Translations under genes and position numbers: made by a program
Notes under the pieces: generated by a model
Databases searched by the model: none
What the model saw: the letters and a program-made list of their open reading frames with translations, nothing else
Told to the model about the DNA's origin: nothing
Origin: JAMQPK01 sp035937795
GTDB lineage: Bacteria > Acidobacteriota > Vicinamibacteria > Vicinamibacterales > JAMQPK01
NCBI GenBank assembly: GCA_035937795.1
Contig: DASZHO010000035.1
Span: forward strand, 1 to 64,000
Direction: 5' to 3'
Length of the DNA: 64,000 nt
Shown: one piece after another, positions 9,553 through 18,339 of the stretch
Position numbering within the stretch: position 1 is the stretch's first letter
How the letters are laid out: each line of letters opens with the position of its first letter

Positions 9553-10824
9553 ATGACGCTACGCACGCTCGTTCTGGTGCTTCCGATTGTTGCGGCAGTC
9601 CAGGCGATTTCGGCCCAGCAAACCGCCGCCCCTGTTCAACCTGCCGGCGTGGGAGCCTCTGCGAACATCAAATCGCCCGAGGTGACCGCGGATCGCCGCG
9701 TCACCTTCCGCATTGCCGCGCCGAAAGCGGCCGCGGTTTCGGTGATTTGCGAATGCCTGACAATGGAAGAGATTGCCAGACTGAAACAGCAGCAGACGGA
9801 GCTGGGCCAGCGGCCCGACACCGATCCTGAAATGGCGCGGCTGAATCGCGCGATCGCCAACGCGCGATCGAACCAGGGATCGCGCGCACTGACGAAAGAC
9901 GCCAACGGAGTCTGGACGCTTACCCTGCCCTCGGTGGAGCCCGACATCTACAAGTACCACTTCAACGTCGACGGTTTTGAGATGCTCGACCCCCGAAACC
10001 CTGTCGTGAGCTACAACGGCCGGCCGAATCTCATCAAGAGCCTGCTCGAGGTGCCCGGCTCGACGCCGATGTTCTACGACACGCGCCAGGTGCCGCACGG
10101 AAAAGTCGACATCAGGCTCTACGACTCGAAGGCCACCGGCACCACGCGCCGCGCGTTCATCTACACGCCGCCCGGCTATGACAAATCGGTGGCGAAACTG
10201 CCCGTGCTGTATCTGCTCCACGGCGCCGATGGCGACGAAACAGTGTGGACGAATCTCGGCCGCATGAATCTGATTCTCGACAATCTCCTCGCGGACAGGA
10301 AAGCGGCGCCGATGATTGTCGTGTCGCCGGCGGCCTACGCCTATCCCCCGATCACCGAGGTTGCCGCCGCCAAACAGCGCGCCGATTTTGAAAAGGATCT
10401 GCTCGGGGATCTCATTCCGTTCGTGCAGGCGAACTATCGCGTGGCCGCCGATCGCGAGCATCGCGCGCTCGCGGGGCTGTCGATGGGCGGCGGGCTCACG
10501 CTGGCCATCGGACCGAGGCACCTCGAGACCTTCAGCCGGCTCGCGGTCTTCAGCGCGGGCGCCGGCAATAACCCGCAGGACTCGATGAAGGACGTGGCCG
10601 CCAATGCCAGGAACGTGAACGCTCAGCTGAAGCTGTTCTGGATGGCGATCGGGTCGGAGGATCCGGGTTATCCGGGCGCGAAAAAGACGTCGGATTATCT
10701 TGATTCAGCGGGCATCAACCACAGCTTCAAGACGCTGCCGGGTGTACATACCTGGCTGATGTGGCGCCGCTTTCTGAACGACGTCGCGCCGCAACTCTGG
10801 GGAACCGGCTCCAGCACGAACTAG
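9553..10824 (+). CDS. Secreted esterase, enterochelin-esterase (Fes/EsterD) family
   Basis: Putative serine esterase of 423 residues. A signal peptide (residues 1-21, ending AISA) precedes an N-terminal E-set/CBM48-like beta domain (ITFRIAAPKAAAVSV-type strand, KYHFNVDGFEMLDP) and an alpha/beta hydrolase domain with LLHGADGDE, the nucleophile motif GLSMGGG and a late His in LPGVHTW. Relatives hydrolyse siderophore esters or feruloyl and acetyl esters of plant xylan; the substrate here is open. The ATG at 9553 follows CAGGAGGG by a suitable gap. The longer upstream reading frame lies antisense to the divergent membrane protein and is not used. Confidence 0.85.
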   Translation: MTLRTLVLVLPIVAAVQAISAQQTAAPVQPAGVGASANIKSPEVTADRRVTFRIAAPKAAAVSVICECLTMEEIARLKQQQTELGQRPDTDPEMARLNRAIANARSNQGSRALTKDANGVWTLTLPSVEPDIYKYHFNVDGFEMLDPRNPVVSYNGRPNLIKSLLEVPGSTPMFYDTRQVPHGKVDIRLYDSKATGTTRRAFIYTPPGYDKSVAKLPVLYLLHGADGDETVWTNLGRMNLILDNLLADRKAAPMIVVSPAAYAYPPITEVAAAKQRADFEKDLLGDLIPFVQANYRVAADREHRALAGLSMGGGLTLAIGPRHLETFSRLAVFSAGAGNNPQDSMKDVAANARNVNAQLKLFWMAIGSEDPGYPGAKKTSDYLDSAGINHSFKTLPGVHTWLMWRRFLNDVAPQLWGTGSSTN

Positions 10825-10832
10825 ACGGAACG

Positions 10833-11333
10833 TTATCTCACCGCGAGCATGTTCACGATTTCGTAGCCGGGCGCCTTGTCTCTGGCGACACGCTCGGCTT
10901 CGACCTTCTGCGCCGCGGTCCGCACGAGCCCCTTCAGGGTGATGGTCCTGGCTGACCCGCTGGCGTCGACGTCGATTTCCGAGGCGTTGATCGACTTGTC
11001 GGCAATCAGCGCGGTCTTGATCTTCATCGACAGCGCCGTTGAATCCAAGGCGGAGGCTGTCGTGTTCGCCTCATCCTTTGACCTCTGCTCCGCTCCAGCG
11101 GATGCGTTCTTCGCCGCTTCGCTGATGGCATCCGCAGCGTTGGCCGCCGCCTGCACGGTGGCCTCAGCGGCGTGCTCGACCACCGGGGCCGCATCGCGCG
11201 ACGCCGCCTTTGCCTTTGCCGCGTTGTTCTCGGTGTCCTGCTCGAGGCCGCGCGCCGTGTTCTGACAGGCGCCAAACAGCAACGCCGCCAGCATGGCCGT
11301 CGGCAATCCAAGTGACGTCATCCGGATGGTCAT
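10833..11333 (-). CDS. BON-domain lipoprotein
   Basis: Exported protein of 166 residues with a lipobox-like LLFGACQN, so probably anchored by its cysteine, then an Ala/Glu/Lys-rich helical linker (about residues 25-95) and a BON domain (SMKIKTALIADKSINASEID, then TITLKGLVRTAAQKVEAERV). BON domains bind phospholipid membranes and occur in OsmY-like stress proteins. The ATG at 11333 is backed by GGGAGGAGAACG immediately upstream. It is convergent with the esterase, 8 bases apart, with no room for a separate terminator. Confidence 0.88.
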   Translation of the reverse strand: MTIRMTSLGLPTAMLAALLFGACQNTARGLEQDTENNAAKAKAASRDAAPVVEHAAEATVQAAANAADAISEAAKNASAGAEQRSKDEANTTASALDSTALSMKIKTALIADKSINASEIDVDASGSARTITLKGLVRTAAQKVEAERVARDKAPGYEIVNMLAVR

Positions 11334-11442
11334 CGTTCTCCTCCCTGTGTACACGAGGCGAACACACTCGTTTAGACCTCGACGACCAATTGACTTCATC
11401 ATCAATTGGCTTCGTCATTGATTGGAGCAAAAACCCGGCCAG

Positions 11443-11664
11443 TTATTTTTGTTTGACTTGATCTTTGGGAAAACGAGAGGGCTTCCGCGCGACAGGTGGC
11501 TGCTGCGGCGCCGGACCGATCTCGACCGCCGGACCGATCTCCACCGCCGGACCGATCTCGACTCGCTCCTCGTGATCACGGTCGCCGGGGCGCGGCTTCA
11601 GTCTGAACAGCGCCGCCAGACGCTCGACAATCTCTTCGAACGTCTTCTCCGACTTAACGCCCAT
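11443..11664 (-). CDS. Possible small protein with VEIGPA tandem repeat
   Basis: A 73-residue reading frame starting MGVKSEKTFEEIVERL. A predicted amphipathic helix is followed by three copies of a six-residue unit (VEIGPA) and a Pro/Lys-rich basic tail. No family is recognised. The frame continues upstream to 11826 without a better start, and no strong ribosome site is visible, so this may not be a real gene. It lies between the BON gene and the carboxypeptidase-regulatory-like gene. Confidence 0.35.
   Translation of the reverse strand: MGVKSEKTFEEIVERLAALFRLKPRPGDRDHEERVEIGPAVEIGPAVEIGPAPQQPPVARKPSRFPKDQVKQK
11513..11566. repeat. Three tandem copies of an 18-base unit
   Basis: CCGGACCGATCTC(G/C)AC plus a short linker is repeated three times in tandem. 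The length is a multiple of three, so the small minus-strand ORF stays open and gains VEIGPA repeats. Confidence 0.7.
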
Positions 11665-11926
11665 TGACACGCTGGATGAGGGCGATGCGTCGCATGCGAT
11701 TGATGCTAGCACAAAGAGCTCGACTGGAAAGAGCAAAGTGGCGCGCCGATCATGATTTCTGCCCTGCATCAAAAGATGACACCGCGTGGAACGATTGCTT
11801 GAACACAAACAATACATGTTGTGCACGAGTCACTCTTTGCACGCATCGTGCATTCGCTTCGCTGGAAGCTGATAGCCGATTGACGACGACGGCAGATCGG
11901 TGCTGAAGTAGTGCAATGGAGGTAGC

Positions 11927-13006
11927 ATGGCCCGCAGGTTGATCGCGTCGATCATCGCCGCGTTTGGGTTGTTCGCCGCTGTCGCGGCACAGGCGCAAAC
12001 CTACACGAGCGGCATCGCGAGCCGGCCGCCGCAAAGACCCACCGGCTCGATCTCCGGGACTGTCGTCGATGAGAACGGCGCGCCGGTCCCGCAAGTCATG
12101 GTCCTGGCGATCGGGGAGATCTCGCCGCCGAATGGAATCAAGATACCGATGAGCATCGGCTCGCGTCCGACGGATGACGGCGGGCGCTTCAAAATCGAAG
12201 GCCTGCCGGCGCAGGCGTTTCTGGTCGCTGCGATGCCGCCGCCATCGAGGTCATTCATCCGCCCTGGCGCTACCCCCGCACCAGTCGATCAGCCGATATA
12301 CGGTGTGACCTACTTTCCAGGCGTCGCCTCCCGCGCTAGGGCACAACCCGTGGTCATCGCCGACGGCGCGGAGCAGGCGATTTTCATCGAACTGGTGCGC
12401 CAGCAACCATTTCACGTCCGCGGAACTGTTTCGGGAAGCTCGGGTCGATCGCCCGCAGGTTTGCAAATCATGCTGCAGCAGACCCTCGGTAGCTCCTCAT
12501 CCACTCGCGGCGTGGGGTTCGTTCAAGAGGATGGCACGTTTGACGTGGCAGATATCGTGCCGGGTTCCTACGGGCTACAGGTGCGTGTGTCGATGGAGCC
12601 GGACGCGGAATTTGCCGCACAAGATATAGAGGTCGTCGATCGCGATCTTGATGCTGTAGCGCTGACACTCGGCCGTGGCGGTTCGATCAACGGCCGGATC
12701 GTGTTCCAGGGCCCTGCCATGGGACAGGCGCCGCTTGGAGCCAGCGTCGGCGTGAGTCCCGTGCTGGGCAAATCATTTCTCGGCAGGCCGCTGGGGCCGG
12801 TTGCGGTATCTGAGGACTGGACGTTTCAGATTCGCGGGCTCTACGGCACCTATCGTTTCGGAGTGCCCATGGCGGGGCTGGGACCATATCGGCTGGCGCG
12901 CTATGAGTTCGACGGCCGCGACATCGGTATGGCGGATACCGGCGTCTCCGTTCACGACGGCGTGCACGAACTGATCATGTACTTCGCCCCGATCGCTCCC
13001 CGCTGA
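11927..13006 (+). CDS. Secreted carboxypeptidase-regulatory-like (Ig-fold) protein
   Basis: Exported protein of 359 residues. A signal peptide covers residues 1-23 (cleavage after AQA), then come a carboxypeptidase regulatory-like domain (GSISGTVVDENGAPVPQVMV, with a GRFKIEGLP strand) and further beta-sandwich regions (FHVRGTVSGSSG, GSINGRIVFQGPA). Such domains are common in Acidobacteriota surface proteins; no enzymatic motif is visible. The start is supported by TGGAGGTAGC before the ATG. The 260 bases upstream hold no gene I can support. It is convergent with the RND gene, 19 bases away. Confidence 0.8.
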   Translation: MARRLIASIIAAFGLFAAVAAQAQTYTSGIASRPPQRPTGSISGTVVDENGAPVPQVMVLAIGEISPPNGIKIPMSIGSRPTDDGGRFKIEGLPAQAFLVAAMPPPSRSFIRPGATPAPVDQPIYGVTYFPGVASRARAQPVVIADGAEQAIFIELVRQQPFHVRGTVSGSSGRSPAGLQIMLQQTLGSSSSTRGVGFVQEDGTFDVADIVPGSYGLQVRVSMEPDAEFAAQDIEVVDRDLDAVALTLGRGGSINGRIVFQGPAMGQAPLGASVGVSPVLGKSFLGRPLGPVAVSEDWTFQIRGLYGTYRFGVPMAGLGPYRLARYEFDGRDIGMADTGVSVHDGVHELIMYFAPIAPR

Positions 13007-13025
13007 CGCCATCGGGCGATCGTGG

Positions 13026-16000
13026 CTATTTCGCCGCCGCCGCCGGGCGCAGCCGGCCGACCGTCTCCGCGGCGAGCCTCTTCATCCACTCTTTGGCCCG
13101 CCGGCTCGCGACCGTCTGCTCGAGAGCGTCGAATTTCACGTACGCCACGGGCACGACCAGGAGCGTCAGGAACAAGCACAGCGTTTGCCCTCCGATGATC
13201 GTCACGGCAATCGCCGACCGCTGTGCGCCCCCGATGCCGATGCCGAGGGCGGTCGGCACCAATCCAGCGATGATGGCGCTCGTGGTCATCAGAATCGGCC
13301 GGAGCCGCGTGCGGCAGGCTTCGACAATCGCCTCGTGCAGGGGGACGCCGCGGGCGCGCAGAACGTTCGCGTAGTCGACCTGCAGGATCGCATTCTTCTT
13401 GACGATGCCCAGAAGCAGGAGCACACCCAGCGCACTCCAGAGGTTCAGCGTACGGCCCGTCGCCCAGAGCGTCAGAAGCGCAAACGGGACCGACAACGGC
13501 AGGACGACCATGATGACGATCGGCTGGACGAAGCTCTCGAACTGAGCCCCGAGCACGATGTAGACGAAAATGCTGGCCAGCGCGATGGCCATGATGAGGT
13601 TCGTGGTCGTCTCGTCGAGAATCTGCGTCTGGCCCGCGAGCCGGGCGCTGTAGCCTGGCGGCAGGTTGAGGCCCGCGATGAGCCTGCGCACGTCGGCCGA
13701 TGCCTCGTCGAGCGCGTGTCCGGGCGCGACATCGGACTGGAAATCGACGGAGAACTGGCGATTGTTTCGTCTGAGCTGGGTAGGCCCGAAACCGCGCTCC
13801 ATCCGGGCCAGGCTGTCGATGCGCACAGGCCTGCCGGTTGACGAGGCGACGGTGAGCTTGCCGATGGTTTCGACGTCGCGCCGCTGGCTCTCGAGCACGC
13901 GCATTTTCACGGGGTACTGCTCGATGCCCTCACGGTAGGTCGAGATCTCGTCGTCGCCCGACACCATCAAGCGCAGCGTGGTGCCGATGGTCGACATGCG
14001 GACTCCAAGGTCGGCCGCGCGCCCTCGATCGACGGCGACGCGGATTTCCGGGCTGCTGTTGCTGACGCTCGTCTTTGGATCCGCGAGGCTCGGCACTCCC
14101 TGCCCTTTCGCCAGCATCTGCAGAGCGTAGTCGTTGAGCCTGGCCATGTCGGGTCCCAGCAGGCTCGCCTGAATCGGAAAGTTGCCCTGCTCGCCGCCCC
14201 CGAGGGGATTTCGCGCGGTGATGATCGGAAGGTTCGACGGATGCGCCGCCAGGATCTTCCGCAATCTGGTCACGACCTCGTCCTGGGTCACCTTCCGCTC
14301 GTTGGGCGGCAGGAGAAAGATGAACAGGTGCGCATGGTTCAATCGCTGCGCGCCGGCCAGGTACTGGATGTGTGAAATTCCTTCGACGCCGCTGATCTCG
14401 CCGGCCAGTTGCTTGGCCACCTCCGATGTGCCCTCGACCGACGTGCCTTCGGGCGTATCCAGGTGCACCGTGAGCTGGCCCATGTCTTCGTTTGGAATGA
14501 ACGTGCGGCCGACCAGCCGGTTCAACGGAAACGTCATCGCGAACACGAGCACGGATGCCCCGAGAATCGCCAGGGGATGCGCCAGGGACCACTCGACCGA
14601 CCGGGTGTACCTGGTGTCGAGACTGCGAAAGAACCGGCTCTCTTTGGTCTTGTTGTCGCCGACCGCGTCAGACAGCTTCAGAAACCGCGAGCTCAGCATC
14701 GGCGTGAGCGTGAAGCTGACGAACATCGACACCAGGATGGCAAAAGCCATCGTCAGCCCGAACGGGTAGATGAAGCGCCGGGCGTAGCCGGTCATGAACG
14801 CCACGGGCATGAAGATGACCACGAGCGAGAGGGTGGTCGCCATCACCGCCAGCGTGACCTCACGGGTCCCCTGAATGGCCGCTTCGAAGGGCGTGCAGTT
14901 CTTCTCCTCGATGTACCGGAAGATATTCTCCAGCACCACAATCGCGTCGTCGATCACGATGCCCACCGCGAGCGTCAGACCGAGCAGCGTCATGTTGTTC
15001 AGCGTGAAGTCCATCACCCGCATCAGCGTGAACGTGGCGACGATCGACGCGGGGATCGCCATGGCGGAGATGAGCACGGCTCGGACGTTTCGAATGAAGA
15101 ACATCACGACCAGCGCCGCGAGAAGGCTGCCCCAGAGCAGATGCTCTTCGAGCGACGCAACCGATGCATAGATGAATCGGGAATCATCGCTGATGAGCGT
15201 GAGCGTGGCGCCCTTGGGCAACGCCTGCTCGATGCTCTTGAGCTTTGCCTTCACCGCCTCGGTCACCTTGATGGTGTTCTCGCCCGATGCCCGCCGCAGA
15301 TCTATCTGCACCGCCGGCTTCCCGTTGTCGAGGAACATGGCGCTCGTCGTGCGCTCGGTGGCATCCTCGGCGTACCCCACGTCGGAGATCCTGATGGGCG
15401 TGGTGTCGACCGTCGTGATGATGATGTTCTTGAACTGGTCGGTGGCCTCGATCCGCCCGAGGGTGCGGAGGGAGAGCTCCGACTTGCCCTGCTCGAGCGT
15501 ACCGCCGGGGACGTCGACGTTCTCCTTCTGAATCGCGTCGCGTACCTGATCGACCGTGAGGCCGTACGAATTGAGCTTCTCGACATCGACGACGACGTGG
15601 ATTTCGCGTGCGCGGCCGCCGGACAAGGTGACCTGGCCGACGCCGTCGACCGATTCGAGGTTGCGCTTCACCTGTTTGTCGGCGATTTCGGTCAGCGTGC
15701 GCAGACTCATCGTGTCGGATGAGAGGACGAAGGTCATCACCGGGTCCGCATCGGGATCCGCTTTCTGGACGACCGGCGGCAGCACCTGCGGCGGGAGATA
15801 CCGCATGGCGCCCGAGACTTTTTCGCGTACGCTGTTGGCCGCGTCATTGAGATCGCGATCGAGCACGAAGCGGACGGTGATGTTGGCGGCGCCTTCATTG
15901 GCCTGCGCCGTCATCTGATCGATGCCCGAAATGCTGCTCAGCGCGTCCTCGAGCGGCTCGACGGCCGAGGTCACGATCTCATCCGGGCTGGCGCCCGGAA

Positions 16001-16151
16001 GCTGAATCGATACACTCACCGTCGCCGGATCGGCCTTGGGAAACAGATCGACGCCGAGATCGCGGAACGAGAAGATCCCCAGCACCACGAGCGACGTCAC
16101 CAGCATCGTCGCGAAAACCGGCCGCCGGACGCACAGTTCGGAAAGGGACAT
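13026..16151 (-). CDS. RND efflux permease, AcrB/HAE1 type (system 1)
   Basis: Inner-membrane proton-driven pump subunit of 1041 residues, the full length for the family. It shows the N-terminal helix (SLSELCVRRPVFATML), porter domains, the TM4 proton-relay pair in VGIVIDDAIVVLENI (Asp401, Asp402), and the second-half FILLPPNER and LGIVKKNAILQVDY motifs. It works as a trimer with a periplasmic adaptor and an outer-membrane channel. The adaptor gene ends 9 bases upstream. The substrate is not predictable. No outer-membrane factor is in this unit, so it may share the one at 18340-19767. Confidence 0.95.
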   Translation of the reverse strand: MSLSELCVRRPVFATMLVTSLVVLGIFSFRDLGVDLFPKADPATVSVSIQLPGASPDEIVTSAVEPLEDALSSISGIDQMTAQANEGAANITVRFVLDRDLNDAANSVREKVSGAMRYLPPQVLPPVVQKADPDADPVMTFVLSSDTMSLRTLTEIADKQVKRNLESVDGVGQVTLSGGRAREIHVVVDVEKLNSYGLTVDQVRDAIQKENVDVPGGTLEQGKSELSLRTLGRIEATDQFKNIIITTVDTTPIRISDVGYAEDATERTTSAMFLDNGKPAVQIDLRRASGENTIKVTEAVKAKLKSIEQALPKGATLTLISDDSRFIYASVASLEEHLLWGSLLAALVVMFFIRNVRAVLISAMAIPASIVATFTLMRVMDFTLNNMTLLGLTLAVGIVIDDAIVVLENIFRYIEEKNCTPFEAAIQGTREVTLAVMATTLSLVVIFMPVAFMTGYARRFIYPFGLTMAFAILVSMFVSFTLTPMLSSRFLKLSDAVGDNKTKESRFFRSLDTRYTRSVEWSLAHPLAILGASVLVFAMTFPLNRLVGRTFIPNEDMGQLTVHLDTPEGTSVEGTSEVAKQLAGEISGVEGISHIQYLAGAQRLNHAHLFIFLLPPNERKVTQDEVVTRLRKILAAHPSNLPIITARNPLGGGEQGNFPIQASLLGPDMARLNDYALQMLAKGQGVPSLADPKTSVSNSSPEIRVAVDRGRAADLGVRMSTIGTTLRLMVSGDDEISTYREGIEQYPVKMRVLESQRRDVETIGKLTVASSTGRPVRIDSLARMERGFGPTQLRRNNRQFSVDFQSDVAPGHALDEASADVRRLIAGLNLPPGYSARLAGQTQILDETTTNLIMAIALASIFVYIVLGAQFESFVQPIVIMVVLPLSVPFALLTLWATGRTLNLWSALGVLLLLGIVKKNAILQVDYANVLRARGVPLHEAIVEACRTRLRPILMTTSAIIAGLVPTALGIGIGGAQRSAIAVTIIGGQTLCLFLTLLVVPVAYVKFDALEQTVASRRAKEWMKRLAAETVGRLRPAAAAK

Positions 16152-16160
16152 CGTCCGTCC

Positions 16161-17399
16161 TCAGCTGCCTTGCGTTCCCCGGCCGGCGCGAGCCGCCGGT
16201 TGAACCCGGGTGCCGTCCACAAGGTGATCGATATCGGAGATGGCGATCGGCACCCCGGCGGCGATGCCGTCCATGATCTCGACCCTCTCGCCAAGGCGGT
16301 CTCCGAGCCTGACTTCGACCGACGACACCCGGTCGCCTTTGACGACAAACAGCCGGTTCACGCCGTATCGATTCTGGACGGCGGCGTACGGGACGGTGAG
16401 AACCTGATCGAGACGCTCGGAGTCCAGGTGCGCGCGCGCAAATGTCCCTGGCTTGAGCAGTCCATCGGGATTGGGCACCACTGCCTCGAGCGGAAACGAG
16501 CGGGTCTGCTGGTTCACGGCCGGGCTGATGCGCGACACCGTGCCCTCGATCCGGCGATCGGGGTACGCGTCGACGCTGAGCGACACCTTCGCGCCCACCT
16601 TTACCCACGGCGCCATGTGCTCGGGCACCTCGGCAATCAACTTCAGCGGATCTATTTTGACGAGGCTGATGACGGGCGTCTGCACCTGGACGAATTGCCC
16701 CGGCGACACCAACCGCTTCTGGATGTAGCCGTCGAACGGCGCCTTGATGGACGCGTCAGCCAGCTCGCGTTCGGCGAGCTGCATCGCCGCCTGGGACGCG
16801 TCGATGTCGGCGCGCAGATCTTTTGCGTTCTGCAGCGCCGAATCGTACGCCGCCTTGTCGGTCGCGTATTTGGCCTGGGCCGTCTCGAGCTGTTCCAGCG
16901 AGATCAGCCTGGACTCGCTCAGCTGGCCGGCGCGCTTCCACGCCAGCTCTGACTGGGCAAGCTCGGTGGCGGCTCTCTTCACATCCGGGGTCTGCTCGAT
17001 CGGCGGGAGCTTCTCGCCCGGCTGGGTCGCGCCGAATTTCGCCAGCGCGCGGTTCAGCGTGGCCCGCTGCCCGTCGAGTTTGTACTGAAGCTTTTCGCGG
17101 TCGAGCTCGATCATGGTTTGGCCGGCCCTGACGCGATCGCCGAGGTCGGCAAGAATGCGTACCACCTTGCCGGCCGCTTCGGACGAGACCGTCGCCTCGT
17201 CGGCGGCGGCCAGCGTGCCCACGATTTCAATCGGGCGGTGAAGATCTTCACGTCTGACGGGCTCGATCTGCACCGCGCGCGCCGCTTCGGCGCGTCCCAT
17301 GGCCTGCGTGCGGTTCGAGCCGGAACAGGCGGCACTCGCCCCGCCCGCGGCCAGCAGGAGGATCGGCAGTATTCGCAAAAACCGGGGTCGATCGTTCAC
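16161..17399 (-). CDS. RND periplasmic adaptor (membrane fusion) lipoprotein, system 1
   Basis: Links the RND pump at 13026-16151 to an outer-membrane channel. The 412-residue product has a lipoprotein-type signal (ILLLAAGGASAACSGS), a lipoyl half-motif (VSSEAAGKVVRILADLGDRV), a long coiled-coil hairpin around residues 95-190, a barrel segment (DASIKAPFDGYIQKRLVSPG) and a membrane-proximal domain (VPYAAVQNRYGVNRLFVV). The start is GTG. The 142-base gap upstream (17400-17541) separates it from the DUF4159 gene and probably holds its promoter. Confidence 0.92.
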   Translation of the reverse strand: MNDRPRFLRILPILLLAAGGASAACSGSNRTQAMGRAEAARAVQIEPVRREDLHRPIEIVGTLAAADEATVSSEAAGKVVRILADLGDRVRAGQTMIELDREKLQYKLDGQRATLNRALAKFGATQPGEKLPPIEQTPDVKRAATELAQSELAWKRAGQLSESRLISLEQLETAQAKYATDKAAYDSALQNAKDLRADIDASQAAMQLAERELADASIKAPFDGYIQKRLVSPGQFVQVQTPVISLVKIDPLKLIAEVPEHMAPWVKVGAKVSLSVDAYPDRRIEGTVSRISPAVNQQTRSFPLEAVVPNPDGLLKPGTFARAHLDSERLDQVLTVPYAAVQNRYGVNRLFVVKGDRVSSVEVRLGDRLGERVEIMDGIAAGVPIAISDIDHLVDGTRVQPAARAGRGTQGS

Positions 17400-17541
17400 G
17401 CGGGTTCCTCTGGTCCTGGGTCTGGGTCTGGGTCTGGCCGGACCGCTTCGCTTCGGTTGTTCAAGGGTGAGAGGATGCTAACACAGAGGCAAATTGTGGG
17501 CACACCCCCAGATTGTGGGGTCTCCCCATCGGTCTTCGCCC

Positions 17542-18318
17542 CTAGTGCGTGATGCCGTAGATGATGTAGTTCACCCCCAGCTTGTAGGCCTCGTTCCATT
17601 CCTCGATCGGCCTCAGGCCGGTGGGAGAGAACTCCCAGTATTCCGAGACGTCGGTGTTGAAATTCGCGATGGCGATGAGCCGCCTTGTGGGATCGTTGTC
17701 TTCAAACAGCCCCCGGAAGATGGGCTTCCCGCGATCGTAGGCCTGCGGCACGATATCGAATGAATTGATCTCGAAGAAGGAGTGAAAAATCGGGTTCGTC
17801 ACATCCAGGTCGACAAAGCGCCCTTCCGGCATCACGCGTTTCATGTTCGCTTCGAAGTTCTCCCAGCCTCCGCCGCCCCGAGGCGGATCCCGGAAGTCAT
17901 CGAAGATGACGAATCCACCCTTCAGCAGATACGCGCGAAACGCCGCCGCCTCCTTGTCGGTCATGGTCCAGAAGCCGGCCTCGGTCATGTAAGAGATTGG
18001 AAATTTGCACAGCTCCGGATCGTCGAGCGCGAACACGTTGCTTTCATCGATGTGCGGCTTGAGCTTGAAGTCAATCAGCCCGTCGAGAATGTGCATCAGG
18101 TTGTGCTCCGCGTCGGCATAGCCGTGCGCCCAGGCCGGCAACCCATGATAGTAATAGCCGCCTGGGCCCGAGGTGTAGCTCAGCCGGGCGAAGGTCAAAC
18201 GGGCGTCATACGGAACATTGTGAATCGGGGGCTCCGCGCGGGGCATCGACCAGAATCCCAGCTGCGCAGAGGCGGCCAGGATGAGTGCCCAACCAGCCGA
18301 TCGTGTTGCCGACATCAC
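17542..18318 (-). CDS. DUF4159-family exported protein
   Basis: A 258-residue protein with an N-terminal signal or anchor (residues 1-28) and a DUF4159 domain: FARLSYTSGPGGYYYHGLPA, an LLKGGFVIFDDF strand and HSFFEIN. DUF4159 proteins have a glutamine-amidotransferase-like fold and often occur with MoxR/VWA-type modules; their biochemical role is not established. GTG at 18318 and ATG at 18315 are both possible starts. It lies 21 bases after the outer-membrane factor, so it may be the last gene of the RND system 2 operon. Confidence 0.8.
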   Translation of the reverse strand: MMSATRSAGWALILAASAQLGFWSMPRAEPPIHNVPYDARLTFARLSYTSGPGGYYYHGLPAWAHGYADAEHNLMHILDGLIDFKLKPHIDESNVFALDDPELCKFPISYMTEAGFWTMTDKEAAAFRAYLLKGGFVIFDDFRDPPRGGGGWENFEANMKRVMPEGRFVDLDVTNPIFHSFFEINSFDIVPQAYDRGKPIFRGLFEDNDPTRRLIAIANFNTDVSEYWEFSPTGLRPIEEWNEAYKLGVNYIIYGITH

Positions 18319-18339
18319 TACCTGATGATAGCGCGAGAA

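Noticed and set aside
14409..15722. Plus-strand frame opposite RND system 1
   Set aside because: Shadow of the RND gene; charged low-complexity product.
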